Part shown: piece by piece, positions 1 through 6,634 of the stretch
Numbering within the stretch: the stretch's first letter is position 1
Layout of the letters: the number at the start of each line of letters is the position of its first letter
DNA from: Rubneribacter badeniensis
GTDB taxonomy: Bacteria > Actinomycetota > Coriobacteriia > Coriobacteriales > Eggerthellaceae
NCBI RefSeq assembly: GCF_002899695.1
Contig: NZ_PPEL01000014.1
Coordinates: forward strand, 1 to 43,166
Length of the DNA stretch: 43,166 nucleotides
Direction of reading: 5' to 3'
Notes under the pieces: generated by a model
Databases searched by the model: none
What the model was told of the DNA's origin: nothing
The model's input: the letters and a program-made list of their open reading frames with translations, nothing else
Program-made: the position numbers and the translations under genes

Positions 1-73
1 TTCGTTTGCTTCAAATACATGACAACCTCGAAGTCCTATATAGTCCTATACCAATATATTACCACAAAAGGCA

Positions 74-96
74 AGAAAAAATCCTGCTCATGCAGG
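74..96 (-). terminator. Possible leftward intrinsic terminator
   Basis: Read on the minus strand, a 5-bp stem CCTGC/GCAGG with a four-base loop is followed by a run of T (ATTTTTTC). The shape fits a Rho-independent terminator, but the stem is short. The nearest leftward gene ends at 563 with a rightward gene between, so what it would terminate is unclear. The surrounding bases 1-140 are AT-rich, contain a tandem AGTCCTATA repeat at 32-50, and hold no convincing gene. Confidence 0.35.
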
Positions 97-144
97 AAAA
101 AGAAGAAATTATTCATTCAAACTCGGGAAGGCGTGCAGAAGCGC

Positions 145-171
145 TTGGGGCACGAGGGCGGGCGTTATAAT
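145..171 (+). promoter_or_regulatory. Predicted sigma-70 promoter firing into an inverted repeat
   Basis: A perfect TATAAT at 166-171 is preceded by TTGGGG at 145-150 with a 15-bp spacer. The predicted start of transcription, about seven bases after the -10 box, is position 178, which is exactly the first base of the long inverted repeat 178-266. The RNA would therefore begin with that hairpin and run on into the small gene at 352. The -35 match and spacer are weak; the -10 is strong. Confidence 0.5.
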
Positions 172-177
172 AGACAG

Positions 178-266
178 GTCACCCTAATCGAATATGTACG
201 TCAATTGCCGGACAGAGGGGCATCTGCCGTTTTGGGTAATTGACGTACATTTCCCAACAGGGTGAC
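178..266. repeat. 89-bp imperfect inverted repeat (long hairpin)
   Basis: Two nested pairs of arms share one centre at base 222: GTCACCCT at 178-185 with AGGGTGAC at 259-266, and ATGTACGTCAATT at 194-206 with AATTGACGTACAT at 238-250. Both pairs are perfect, are separated by an 8-base mostly mismatched stretch on each side, and enclose a 31-base centre containing a small GGCA/TGCC hairpin. The exact shared symmetry argues against chance. It could be a 5' leader structure, a two-site operator, a small RNA, or a remnant of an element end. No reverse transcriptase or integrase gene is nearby. Confidence 0.7.
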
Positions 267-351
267 AACTGAGGTGGATGCCTCTCATCTTTTGCGACAA
301 GGGGCTTACTATCATCCTTTGCAAACATTTTTGCCTGAAAGGATGTCCCCA

Positions 352-561
352 ATGGCAGCGAACGCAGATTACGCCCCAACCAAGGATATGGTCAACGCTG
401 TGGTCCAGTCCTCCGAGAAGCTGGAGGGTGCAGCACGGCTCATCGCCATGCTCGAGGACAAAGCCGACAACGAACGCATTACTCCTAGCGAACTCGCAGC
501 CGTACGCTGCATCGTAGAGGCCTGCGCGAGAGAACTCGATGAAATCTTAGATTTCACCTAG
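352..561 (+). CDS. Small acidic protein of unknown function, 69 aa
   Basis: I do not recognise this protein. It starts at ATG 352 because GAAAGG at 337-342 sits nine bases upstream; in-frame starts at 343 (ATG) and 262 (GTG, inside the inverted repeat) are alternatives. The product is helical and acidic, with no membrane segment or cysteine motif: a segment with alternating hydrophobic residues (about 11-31) followed by a second helix ending in DEILDFT. It is the only rightward gene on the left flank of the defence island and its stop lies one base from the stop of the convergent CBASS effector gene, so the two transcripts must overlap. It could be a small island accessory or regulatory protein; that is inference from position only. 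Confidence 0.55.
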   Translation: MAANADYAPTKDMVNAVVQSSEKLEGAARLIAMLEDKADNERITPSELAAVRCIVEACARELDEILDFT

Positions 562-562
562 A

Positions 563-1105
563 TCACTGCTCCTGGTTTTTTACATCTTTGCGCGCGAAAG
601 ACGTGCTGATGAGAAGTAAAAGGATTTCATTAACCAGTCTTCCTCTGAAGTTAACCACCGAGACATGCTGAAAACGGTTAAGTTTCGCCAGAGACTTTTT
701 ATCGATTTCTCCTGGATTCGCGTAAACCAGCACGCCGCAGTCGGAGCATTTGTTGGACACGATTTCTTGCACCCTGTCTGCACCGAGATATCCGTATTCC
801 AAGACGAGAAGTCTCGCGCCTGCTAGGTCGCTTATCTGCCCGTCAGTTTTCTCAAGAATATTTCTCTTTTTGATTATTCCTGAACGCACTACGTCGCTTT
901 TTAACTCCTGACGTGTATTGCTGTCGGCGACAATGAAGACCTTTTTCCAAGCGATGCCTTTTCCAAACCTATACGCTGGTCTGAATAAGCCCATTACCGA
1001 CAAAGCGACAAAGCCAACTGCCAAAACAATCATAGCAGCAGTACACGCATTGCCAATCAATCCTAATACATTATTAACCATGTGCCCAATCTCTTCCATG
1101 TTCAT
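563..1105 (-). CDS. Putative CBASS membrane effector with C-terminal alpha/beta domain, 180 aa
   Basis: Fourth and last gene of the CBASS operon; its ATG overlaps the stop of the Cap3 gene as TAATG. One strong hydrophobic segment (about residues 20-42) is followed by a basic stretch and a soluble domain from about residue 55, with alternating strands and helices (KKVFIVADSN, ARLLVLEYG, CGVLVYANPG, VSVVNFRGRL). In CBASS the gene alongside the CD-NTase and Cap2/Cap3 encodes the effector that binds the cyclic nucleotide and kills the infected cell. A membrane segment here suggests inner-membrane damage. The C-terminal domain looks Rossmann- or TIR-like by strand pattern, but I see no TIR catalytic motif, nuclease motif, SAVED domain or Cap15-type beta barrel. 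The family assignment is therefore open; the role as effector is inferred from gene order. Confidence 0.7.
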   Translation of the reverse strand: MNMEEIGHMVNNVLGLIGNACTAAMIVLAVGFVALSVMGLFRPAYRFGKGIAWKKVFIVADSNTRQELKSDVVRSGIIKKRNILEKTDGQISDLAGARLLVLEYGYLGADRVQEIVSNKCSDCGVLVYANPGEIDKKSLAKLNRFQHVSVVNFRGRLVNEILLLLISTSFARKDVKNQEQ

Positions 1106-1578
1106 TACCCGCTGCTTACCCTTTCAAGCTTGACTACTCCATTACCTTTTACAATTGATGCAGAATTGAAGTCGTACGGGCTGCTTCTGCCAAAGACTAT
1201 GAGAATTGGTTCGGGGCAGTTATAGCTCGGTGACCTTGAGATAGCCTGCATCTGACGGATGTCCTGAAAGCTAGGTGTGCAGTTTGTTCCTGGGTGGCAA
1301 TGCCATTCTCCTAAATAGTATCTTCCAGATATGAATTCTTCATCCAACTCCGCTTGAAGGCCAATTGGCCTTCTTGTGAATGAAAACAATCCGAATAGAG
1401 ATCGCGGTCCAGGACCGGAGGCGGATAGTATCGTAGCGGTCGAAAGATCGTCCGAATAATTACCGATAAGAATGCCTCCAGTTTCGCCTCTCTTGCGTGA
1501 CAAGACATACTCCATAATGGAAGTAAAAACACCCTCTGTCATTTCTACATACATGCCATTTGTCGACTTCCAAATCAT
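1105..1578 (-). CDS. cap3: Cap3: JAB/JAMM deconjugating peptidase of type II CBASS, 157 aa
   Basis: A JAMM zinc-peptidase domain fills the protein. The catalytic glutamate is E32 in GETGGILIGN, and the zinc ligands follow the exact H-x-H-x10-D spacing: H93, H95 and D106 within GEWHCHPG and the following PSFQD. In characterised type II CBASS, Cap3 cleaves the covalent bond that Cap2 makes between the CD-NTase C-terminus and its target, so it restrains or recycles the primed cyclase. The start at 1578 is chosen because its ATG overlaps the Cap2 stop as ATGA, the usual translational coupling; a longer frame to 1674 would run deep into the Cap2 gene. The product is cytoplasmic. GC content and codon use match the neighbouring CBASS genes rather than the backbone. 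Confidence 0.88.
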   Translation of the reverse strand: MIWKSTNGMYVEMTEGVFTSIMEYVLSRKRGETGGILIGNYSDDLSTATILSASGPGPRSLFGLFSFTRRPIGLQAELDEEFISGRYYLGEWHCHPGTNCTPSFQDIRQMQAISRSPSYNCPEPILIVFGRSSPYDFNSASIVKGNGVVKLERVSSG

Positions 1579-3341
1579 AGCTCTTCTCGTTCTATCCCCA
1601 GCAAAACACCATCTTTGTCGCGCTTGGTTATATATGCATAACTCACCCCTGTTTTGCCTTGCTTGACCAAACAATCCAAGCAGTCGACGACAAGGGAGGC
1701 GGCTCTGCTGACATCTGAATTCTTAGCGGGAAAGACGGGCGACCAGCATCCTATGCCCTCCCATGGCATTTTTTCTGACCGAACCAAAGTCGCATCCTCA
1801 CGCATCATCTGACCATAGGTATCATAATAATTTTTCAAAGAGAATGAATTCAAAGACGAAGCAGAGATGTAAACCTTTTCCGCTGCATACCCGAACGAGC
1901 ACACAAACAGCTGATGATCTCCGTCTAGCCCGTCGAGAATAGCCAGAACAGATGGAGACGAACTGCAATCGATAATGACGTCGAATCCTTTAAGGCTTTC
2001 TGCATTGCTCTCATCTACTGCGCTTCTTCCTTCAAGCTGCCCCATTGGAGTTGCCGCGTTCAACGAAGATGCAACGGCAACGGCCTTGTTACTGCCGACG
2101 TCGCAAGTGCGAAGAAGATGACGTGTGGTGTTGCCGATTCCGAAACGATCCGAATCGAAGATGCATAAATCGGTTACACCGCCTCGCACAAGATTATTGG
2201 CAACTATGCTTCCCAAGGAGCCGGCCCCAATAAGCGCGACCCGTGAATCGGTCAACTTGTCACATAAGGCTCCTCGTGAATGTATCTGGTCTTTTGCGCA
2301 ATTGGCGCTAGTGATCCAATCGATTTCAACTGTGGAGGCGAAAGTCTTCTGCCTGTCAACTGTTTTCAATACACTCTTCTTATGCACCCCGCCTTTACCG
2401 AATTCTTTTCCCTCAGAAAAAACTGGCATCTTCGCAATAAACCAAGAGAGGGAATCGGGGGCTTTTCCTACTACATTTGCGCAGGGCACACCAATCGCAA
2501 GATAGTGCCTTAAGCCGTCTCGCAGCTTTGATGAATTCCGAGCGATGATGCTATCTATATCCAGCCCTTCTTTGTTCGCCCATTCGCGAAGTTCTCCATA
2601 TGTGTTGGGGGATTGCCAGCAACGGATATGGGGAACCGAGGATGCGATGAACCATATTCCGAGATCATCTTTCTTTTTCGCGTTGCGCTCAATGGTTGTT
2701 CCCCAGCCCGTAGCCCGTACGAGATAGCCATCTGCCCCGTAAAAGTCTGAGAGGCATATGTGGCCAAGACCATCATCGATAGTCTCGACGACTCCGTTGC
2801 AGCTAGCGGGATGACTGTCCCAAATCATCTTCGAAACTTCATCCTCGCAGTAAAGGACTGACTCGTTTGACCGAATGTTTTGCATGGGAAACTCAAGGTT
2901 GTCCCCGGTCTTCATTAGCGAGCCTTCATTTGCCGCTTTAATCCACTCGAGAAATCTTTCCGCATGAGAAAGAAGGGTGAAATCAGCATTCCCCCGCAAA
3001 GCCCACTCCGCATTTTCAGTGAAAAGGCAGACGTTTCCCGACCGACAGTATTTCCCATGCTCCTCAAGTCCGTTATTCGATTGATGAGGATAGGTTTCTT
3101 CAATGCCGCCATTCAGTGCCGGGTATATTCTTACCTTGCCGTCGGGATAAGCGGGAGAGACGGCGAAGACCCAGGATGAGATTTCGGGGATTCTATCTGC
3201 GCTCGCTATCCGAGCAGTGAAGGGGAGGCACCATTCAGCAATCGACTCATCCCAAATCCAATCCTCGGAAACGATTTGGGACGTCAGCTCCTCCAAAGAA
3301 CGGCGGGCAGAACGAAGTGCCTCGGGAATCTCGTCGTTCAT
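1575..3341 (-). CDS. cap2: Cap2: E2-E1 fusion, ubiquitin-like conjugation enzyme of type II CBASS, 588 aa
   Basis: The N-terminal part (about 1-140) is a bacterial E2-like domain, with the family HQSNNG stretch (86-91) and a likely catalytic cysteine C105 in GNVCLF. The C-terminal part is a ThiF/MoeB-type E1: ATP-binding loop GAGSLGSIVANN, then IFDSDRFGIGN with the acidic residue and arginine typical of adenylation sites, and GIGCWSPVFPA, the probable E1 cysteine near residue 535. Known Cap2 proteins adenylate the C-terminus of the partner CD-NTase and conjugate it to cellular targets, which primes cyclic-nucleotide synthesis. The fused E2-E1 architecture plus a separate JAMM gene marks the system as type II-A. 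The gene overlaps both neighbours as ATGA, so it is in one operon with 3338-4438 and 1105-1578. Confidence 0.9.
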   Translation of the reverse strand: MNDEIPEALRSARRSLEELTSQIVSEDWIWDESIAEWCLPFTARIASADRIPEISSWVFAVSPAYPDGKVRIYPALNGGIEETYPHQSNNGLEEHGKYCRSGNVCLFTENAEWALRGNADFTLLSHAERFLEWIKAANEGSLMKTGDNLEFPMQNIRSNESVLYCEDEVSKMIWDSHPASCNGVVETIDDGLGHICLSDFYGADGYLVRATGWGTTIERNAKKKDDLGIWFIASSVPHIRCWQSPNTYGELREWANKEGLDIDSIIARNSSKLRDGLRHYLAIGVPCANVVGKAPDSLSWFIAKMPVFSEGKEFGKGGVHKKSVLKTVDRQKTFASTVEIDWITSANCAKDQIHSRGALCDKLTDSRVALIGAGSLGSIVANNLVRGGVTDLCIFDSDRFGIGNTTRHLLRTCDVGSNKAVAVASSLNAATPMGQLEGRSAVDESNAESLKGFDVIIDCSSSPSVLAILDGLDGDHQLFVCSFGYAAEKVYISASSLNSFSLKNYYDTYGQMMREDATLVRSEKMPWEGIGCWSPVFPAKNSDVSRAASLVVDCLDCLVKQGKTGVSYAYITKRDKDGVLLGIEREEL

Positions 3342-4438
3342 GCAAAATTCGCTTCAGAGAGAATCGTGGCAGCCCCTGCCCTAGCTGTAAAAGCGGCTTT
3401 GCTTTCTGATTTCGGAGCAAGTGGGAATTCTGCCCCAAATAACTCTTGCCACTTCTCAGAGGCGACGCGTGCATCTTCGGCGGCAAATGCCTCTCTTGCA
3501 AGACAAGATGCCTCGATGACGCATTCGTGGAAGGTTGAGTAATCATCTTGGGAAACCCTAGCCATTACGTCGTTAGGAAGCCCACGATCCAGAAGGATTG
3601 GCTTCGATGGGCCCATCTTTGCAATGTTCTCAAGCGTTAGCACAACACCCTCGGCGACGGACTCTATTCCATCAGGGCAACAGTCTCCAATGAGGTGCTC
3701 CAAAGGATAGCCTTTGGGATATTTCTTGTCTGGATGTTGCGTCCGCCACCACCATTTAAGCGCTTTTACCACATTCACATAGCGCCCCGAGCACCTTGCG
3801 TTTTTGTCGATGGTCCAACCAATTTGACTTAGAGGGTCTGTCCATTCCCAAACATCCGCCTCACGATCAGGAATACGTAGTGCCTCATCCTTCCAGTCGT
3901 CCTTTTCCAGGATGTCCCTGATGTTTACTGCGGTTCTTGAGCCATAGGCCTTCGACAATTCCGATGAATCTGCAAAGGACTCGACGTCTAGCGTCGAAAA
4001 AACCATATCTTTAAGCGCCTCCGATTTGGACAGGGCCTCGCTCGGTGCTGAAGTCGGAACAAGATCGATGTCAGCACCATCAACATGTATACCCCAAGAT
4101 CTACCCTGTCGCTCATACTGACCAGGATAGTTTTTATCGAGGAAGCCTTTGAAAAGATCGAGGGCTTCAGCGGGAGTGTAATCCTCTTCATCGATGTTGG
4201 TCACCACCACAACATCGACATCAGAACTTTGCCCGGCAGCAGGCTTGATGATGGTAGACCTTCTGTAGCTGCCCTGAAGAAACGTGTTTATCAACATATC
4301 TTGGAGACTGGCGTCTGCTTCGAGCTCATCCCTTAAACGGGTATGGGCTTCCACAAGTGTGGCTTTTTGAGATTTAGACAATCTTATGTTCTTGAGAAAA
4401 TCGTCAAAATATGAGTTCATGTGCGGTGTGCTGGTCAT
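3338..4438 (-). CDS. CD-NTase (cGAS/DncV-like cyclic-oligonucleotide synthase), 366 aa
   Basis: First gene of the CBASS operon. It shows the nucleotidyltransferase signature: G56-S57 in LQGSYRRST, the metal-binding pair D73 and D75 in SSDVDVVVV, and the third aspartate D125 in GADIDLVP. The C-terminal half is the helical OAS-like lobe. The enzyme should make a cyclic di- or trinucleotide when phage infection is sensed; the product cannot be read from the sequence. The tail ends ATILSEANFA; ending in alanine is compatible with Cap2 conjugation through the C-terminal carboxylate. The start at 4438 has an AAGGAAG ribosome-binding site six bases upstream. The 57-bp gap to the RloB gene holds CGCTTAATGCG and may carry a separate promoter, but read-through from rloAB is also possible. 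Confidence 0.9.
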   Translation of the reverse strand: MTSTPHMNSYFDDFLKNIRLSKSQKATLVEAHTRLRDELEADASLQDMLINTFLQGSYRRSTIIKPAAGQSSDVDVVVVTNIDEEDYTPAEALDLFKGFLDKNYPGQYERQGRSWGIHVDGADIDLVPTSAPSEALSKSEALKDMVFSTLDVESFADSSELSKAYGSRTAVNIRDILEKDDWKDEALRIPDREADVWEWTDPLSQIGWTIDKNARCSGRYVNVVKALKWWWRTQHPDKKYPKGYPLEHLIGDCCPDGIESVAEGVVLTLENIAKMGPSKPILLDRGLPNDVMARVSQDDYSTFHECVIEASCLAREAFAAEDARVASEKWQELFGAEFPLAPKSESKAAFTARAGAATILSEANFA

Positions 4439-4495
4439 CGGCGCTTCCTTTCTTTTGCTCTTATCGCATTAAGCGACATTCATGAGCCATGGCAG

Positions 4496-5164
4496 CTAAA
4501 CTTCTATATATTCGCGCAGGGTTTGTGTGATCTCGTTCAATTGAGTGCATGGGTTCATTTGCGAAGGCCGCAATGCTCCTTGATTTTCATGCCATTTAAC
4601 AAGTCGGTTTGCATTTGCCTCTGCATTCGCAAGTCGGCTTGACAGATCCGCAAATAGACTCATATCATTTTTCTTGTAGCGGCGACGTAGCTCCTTCTGA
4701 AACAACGCATCCGTCTTCGCGATGGCTTCGGCCGATGTCATCTCGGCGGTGGTGTAGCCGAAATGAAGCAACATCCAAACCTCGACACACGGATTCGACC
4801 ACAGGGGATGGTATGTCGTGGTCTCATCGGAGTTCCGAGCGCATTCACTGACCACGGAGTCGAAATCCTGGAGATCGAAATCGTCGCGGTCGTATGCGAG
4901 CCATACGTGGTCATAACCTCCCGACAGCCTGCACTCCCGCAAGGCATAATCGAGCAGGTCGGTCGTGTGCAGCCCGGTGCCCTTCACGACGATGTGGATG
5001 CGATTACGGAACTCCGGCTTCAGCGCGTCGCGCATGCCCTCGAAGTACAGGGGCTCGGTTTTCTCGCCCTCGCAGACGACAAGATGGCGCTCGGGCGCCA
5101 GGACGCGGTAGCCCTGGCGCCGCCCCGGCTTTCGCCATTCGCTTTTGGATCGATTTCGCGCCAT
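4496..5164 (-). CDS. rloB: RloB-like protein (AbiLii-type), 222 aa
   Basis: RloB family: the N-terminal motif VVCEGEKTEPLYFEG (about residues 29-43), the acidic cluster YDRDDFD (91-97) and SNPCVEVWMLLHF (123-135) are the conserved blocks. The family is TOPRIM-like, with the E and D clusters as probable metal ligands, so a nuclease is the likely activity. RloB is paired with the ATPase RloA in restriction islands, and the same pairing forms the lactococcal AbiL abortive-infection system. The start at 5164 follows the RloA stop by two bases and has a GGAGGA ribosome-binding site inside the rloA end; an in-frame extension to 5302 would overlap rloA heavily and is rejected. A basic N-terminus precedes the domain. 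Confidence 0.85.
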   Translation of the reverse strand: MARNRSKSEWRKPGRRQGYRVLAPERHLVVCEGEKTEPLYFEGMRDALKPEFRNRIHIVVKGTGLHTTDLLDYALRECRLSGGYDHVWLAYDRDDFDLQDFDSVVSECARNSDETTTYHPLWSNPCVEVWMLLHFGYTTAEMTSAEAIAKTDALFQKELRRRYKKNDMSLFADLSSRLANAEANANRLVKWHENQGALRPSQMNPCTQLNEITQTLREYIEV

Positions 5165-5166
5165 GC

Positions 5167-6399
5167 TTAGTCCTCCTCCCAATATAGGAGGCGGTTGAGT
5201 ATGGGGTCGGCTCCGTATCTGCCCGAGAGGTACTGACGGTCGAAAGCCGCGTTCTTGTTCACAAGGTTGCCGTTCGGCTCGTGAATGTCGGACAGTGACC
5301 AAAGGGAGCTCTCCTCGTCCTTGCCGCGTGCCGCGAACCAGATCTCGTCGCGACGGAACACGTCGTTACGCATGATGCTGACATCCTGAGAAGTGAACAC
5401 GAGCTGTGCGCCATTCTTGTTGATGTCGGGATTCTGGAATAGCGTGACGATGAACCTGAGCAGCTTTGGGTGCAGTTTTGAGTCTAGCTCGTCGATGACG
5501 AGAAGGTTCCCCTCCTTCAGTGCGTCATCGAGAGCGACTGCCATGCTCATCATCTTGCGCGTTCCAGCGGATTCTTTGTTAAGACGCAGCTCGTAAGGCT
5601 TCCCGTTCACGATATGGCGAACCCAGACGCGCCTGTTCTCGAAGTCGTCCTCATCCCCCTCGACTCGGAAGCCGTCGATGTTTATCCCGGTTGCCTTCAG
5701 GATGCCGACGACCACGCCCTCGTCTTCCTGCTCAAGTGTTTTCTCAAGGATGAGTTCCTCGAACCGGAAGTCGAAGTTGATGAAACGTACCGAGGCGAGC
5801 CACTCTGCAGCCATATCGACGAACTCAATATCGTAGTTTAGGGCCAAGAACGAAAGGTACGGGATGTCTGTGTTGAACGACGTGTTCACCCTCGCACGCT
5901 TGAGGGACGACCCGGGCTCTACTTCGTCCCCAGTACGCTCGAACAGAAGAGCAGTCCTCGTGCCGCCGATGTTCTTCCTCGTCAGACTCTCTGCGGTTAT
6001 CCCCTCGGAATCGAAGGAGAGGGTGTAGCGAAATTCCTGGCCCTTCGTTCTGAAGTAGACCTCGAAATCGGAGGGCACCTGCGAATGCTCGTCATCGAAG
6101 TGGAAGGCATCGGTGCCCTTCACCTTGGGGCGCGGGATGTCCTTGGTCACATCATCTCTCCGCGAGAGGAGATAGATGGGGTAGGCAACGGCATCGAACA
6201 TCCTCTGCATGGCGAGGAAAAGGTTGGACTTGCCTCCGGCATTCGGGCCGTATATAACCGATACGGGAAGAAATGCCTGTCCGTCCTTGTCGTCAATGAT
6301 CAGGGATTCCCGGAACTCCTTTATGGAAGAAGCCTGCATGTCAAACGTCGTCTCGTCTCTGTATGAGCGGAAATTATCAAATGTGAACTGGCAGAGCAT
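5167..6399 (-). CDS. rloA: RloA-like AAA/ABC-type ATPase (AbiLi-type), 410 aa
   Basis: SMC/ABC-like ATPase: an N-terminal FTFDNFRSYRDE motif, Walker A GPNAGGKS at 51-58, an ABC-signature-like region LNKESAGTRKMM, and Walker B with catalytic acid LLVIDELDSKLHP, followed by a switch region (VFTSQD). These are the features of the OLD/RloA class of defence ATPases that act as sensors for a partner nuclease. It is translationally close to rloB, two bases downstream. The start at 6399 is chosen over the longer frame to 6498 because AAGGAG lies six bases upstream and because the longer frame would begin inside the predicted promoter at 6470-6498. The protein is presumably cytoplasmic and oligomeric with RloB. 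Confidence 0.86.
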   Translation of the reverse strand: MLCQFTFDNFRSYRDETTFDMQASSIKEFRESLIIDDKDGQAFLPVSVIYGPNAGGKSNLFLAMQRMFDAVAYPIYLLSRRDDVTKDIPRPKVKGTDAFHFDDEHSQVPSDFEVYFRTKGQEFRYTLSFDSEGITAESLTRKNIGGTRTALLFERTGDEVEPGSSLKRARVNTSFNTDIPYLSFLALNYDIEFVDMAAEWLASVRFINFDFRFEELILEKTLEQEDEGVVVGILKATGINIDGFRVEGDEDDFENRRVWVRHIVNGKPYELRLNKESAGTRKMMSMAVALDDALKEGNLLVIDELDSKLHPKLLRFIVTLFQNPDINKNGAQLVFTSQDVSIMRNDVFRRDEIWFAARGKDEESSLWSLSDIHEPNGNLVNKNAAFDRQYLSGRYGADPILNRLLYWEED

Positions 6400-6469
6400 C
6401 TTGAACTCCTTTTCGCAGCGATGCGCATTATTTACATCAAATATCAGAACTTTTTTCTGACATTTGCGG

Positions 6470-6498
6470 ATTATACATCCATATTGTGCACTATTCAA
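6470..6498 (-). promoter_or_regulatory. Predicted rloAB promoter with palindrome at the start site
   Basis: On the minus strand TTGAAT (6498-6493) and a perfect TATAAT (6475-6470) are separated by exactly 17 bp. Just downstream, at the expected transcription start, lies the dyad TCAGAA/TTCTGA (6444-6460, five-base spacer), placed where a repressor would block the promoter. The leader of about 60 bases ends with AAGGAG before rloA. The rest of the gap up to the LuxR start at 6635 shows no gene; bases 6585-6592 contain a weak -10-like TTTAAGAT for the rightward LuxR gene. Confidence 0.6.
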
Positions 6499-6634
6499 GC
6501 TGTCTTTTGGGTTAGGCGTTGATTTGTGGCGAAGTCGATCGATGCGCCCTATTGGCGTGTTTCGCGTGGTCGGGGAATATCGTTTGCTTTAAGATGGGCG
6601 AACGGATTTGCGCGAGGCGAAGGAGGGGCGCTGC

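Noticed and set aside
178-266. Inverted repeat considered as a retron msr/msd region
   Set aside because: No reverse transcriptase gene lies nearby and no branching guanosine context can be argued; left as a structured leader or operator.
262-351. GTG start at 262 for the small left-flank gene
   Set aside because: It lies inside the right arm of the hairpin and lacks a ribosome-binding site, whereas 352 has GAAAGG at the right distance.
1579-1674. 32-codon N-terminal extension of Cap3
   Set aside because: It lies inside the Cap2 reading frame; the ATGA overlap at 1578 is the usual coupled start.
4609-5187. Plus-strand frames of 80-135 aa across rloB
   Set aside because: Antisense shadows without ribosome-binding sites or recognisable domains.
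5165-5302. 46-codon N-terminal extension of RloB
   Set aside because: It would overlap the end of rloA extensively; the ATG at 5164 has a good ribosome-binding site two bases after the rloA stop.
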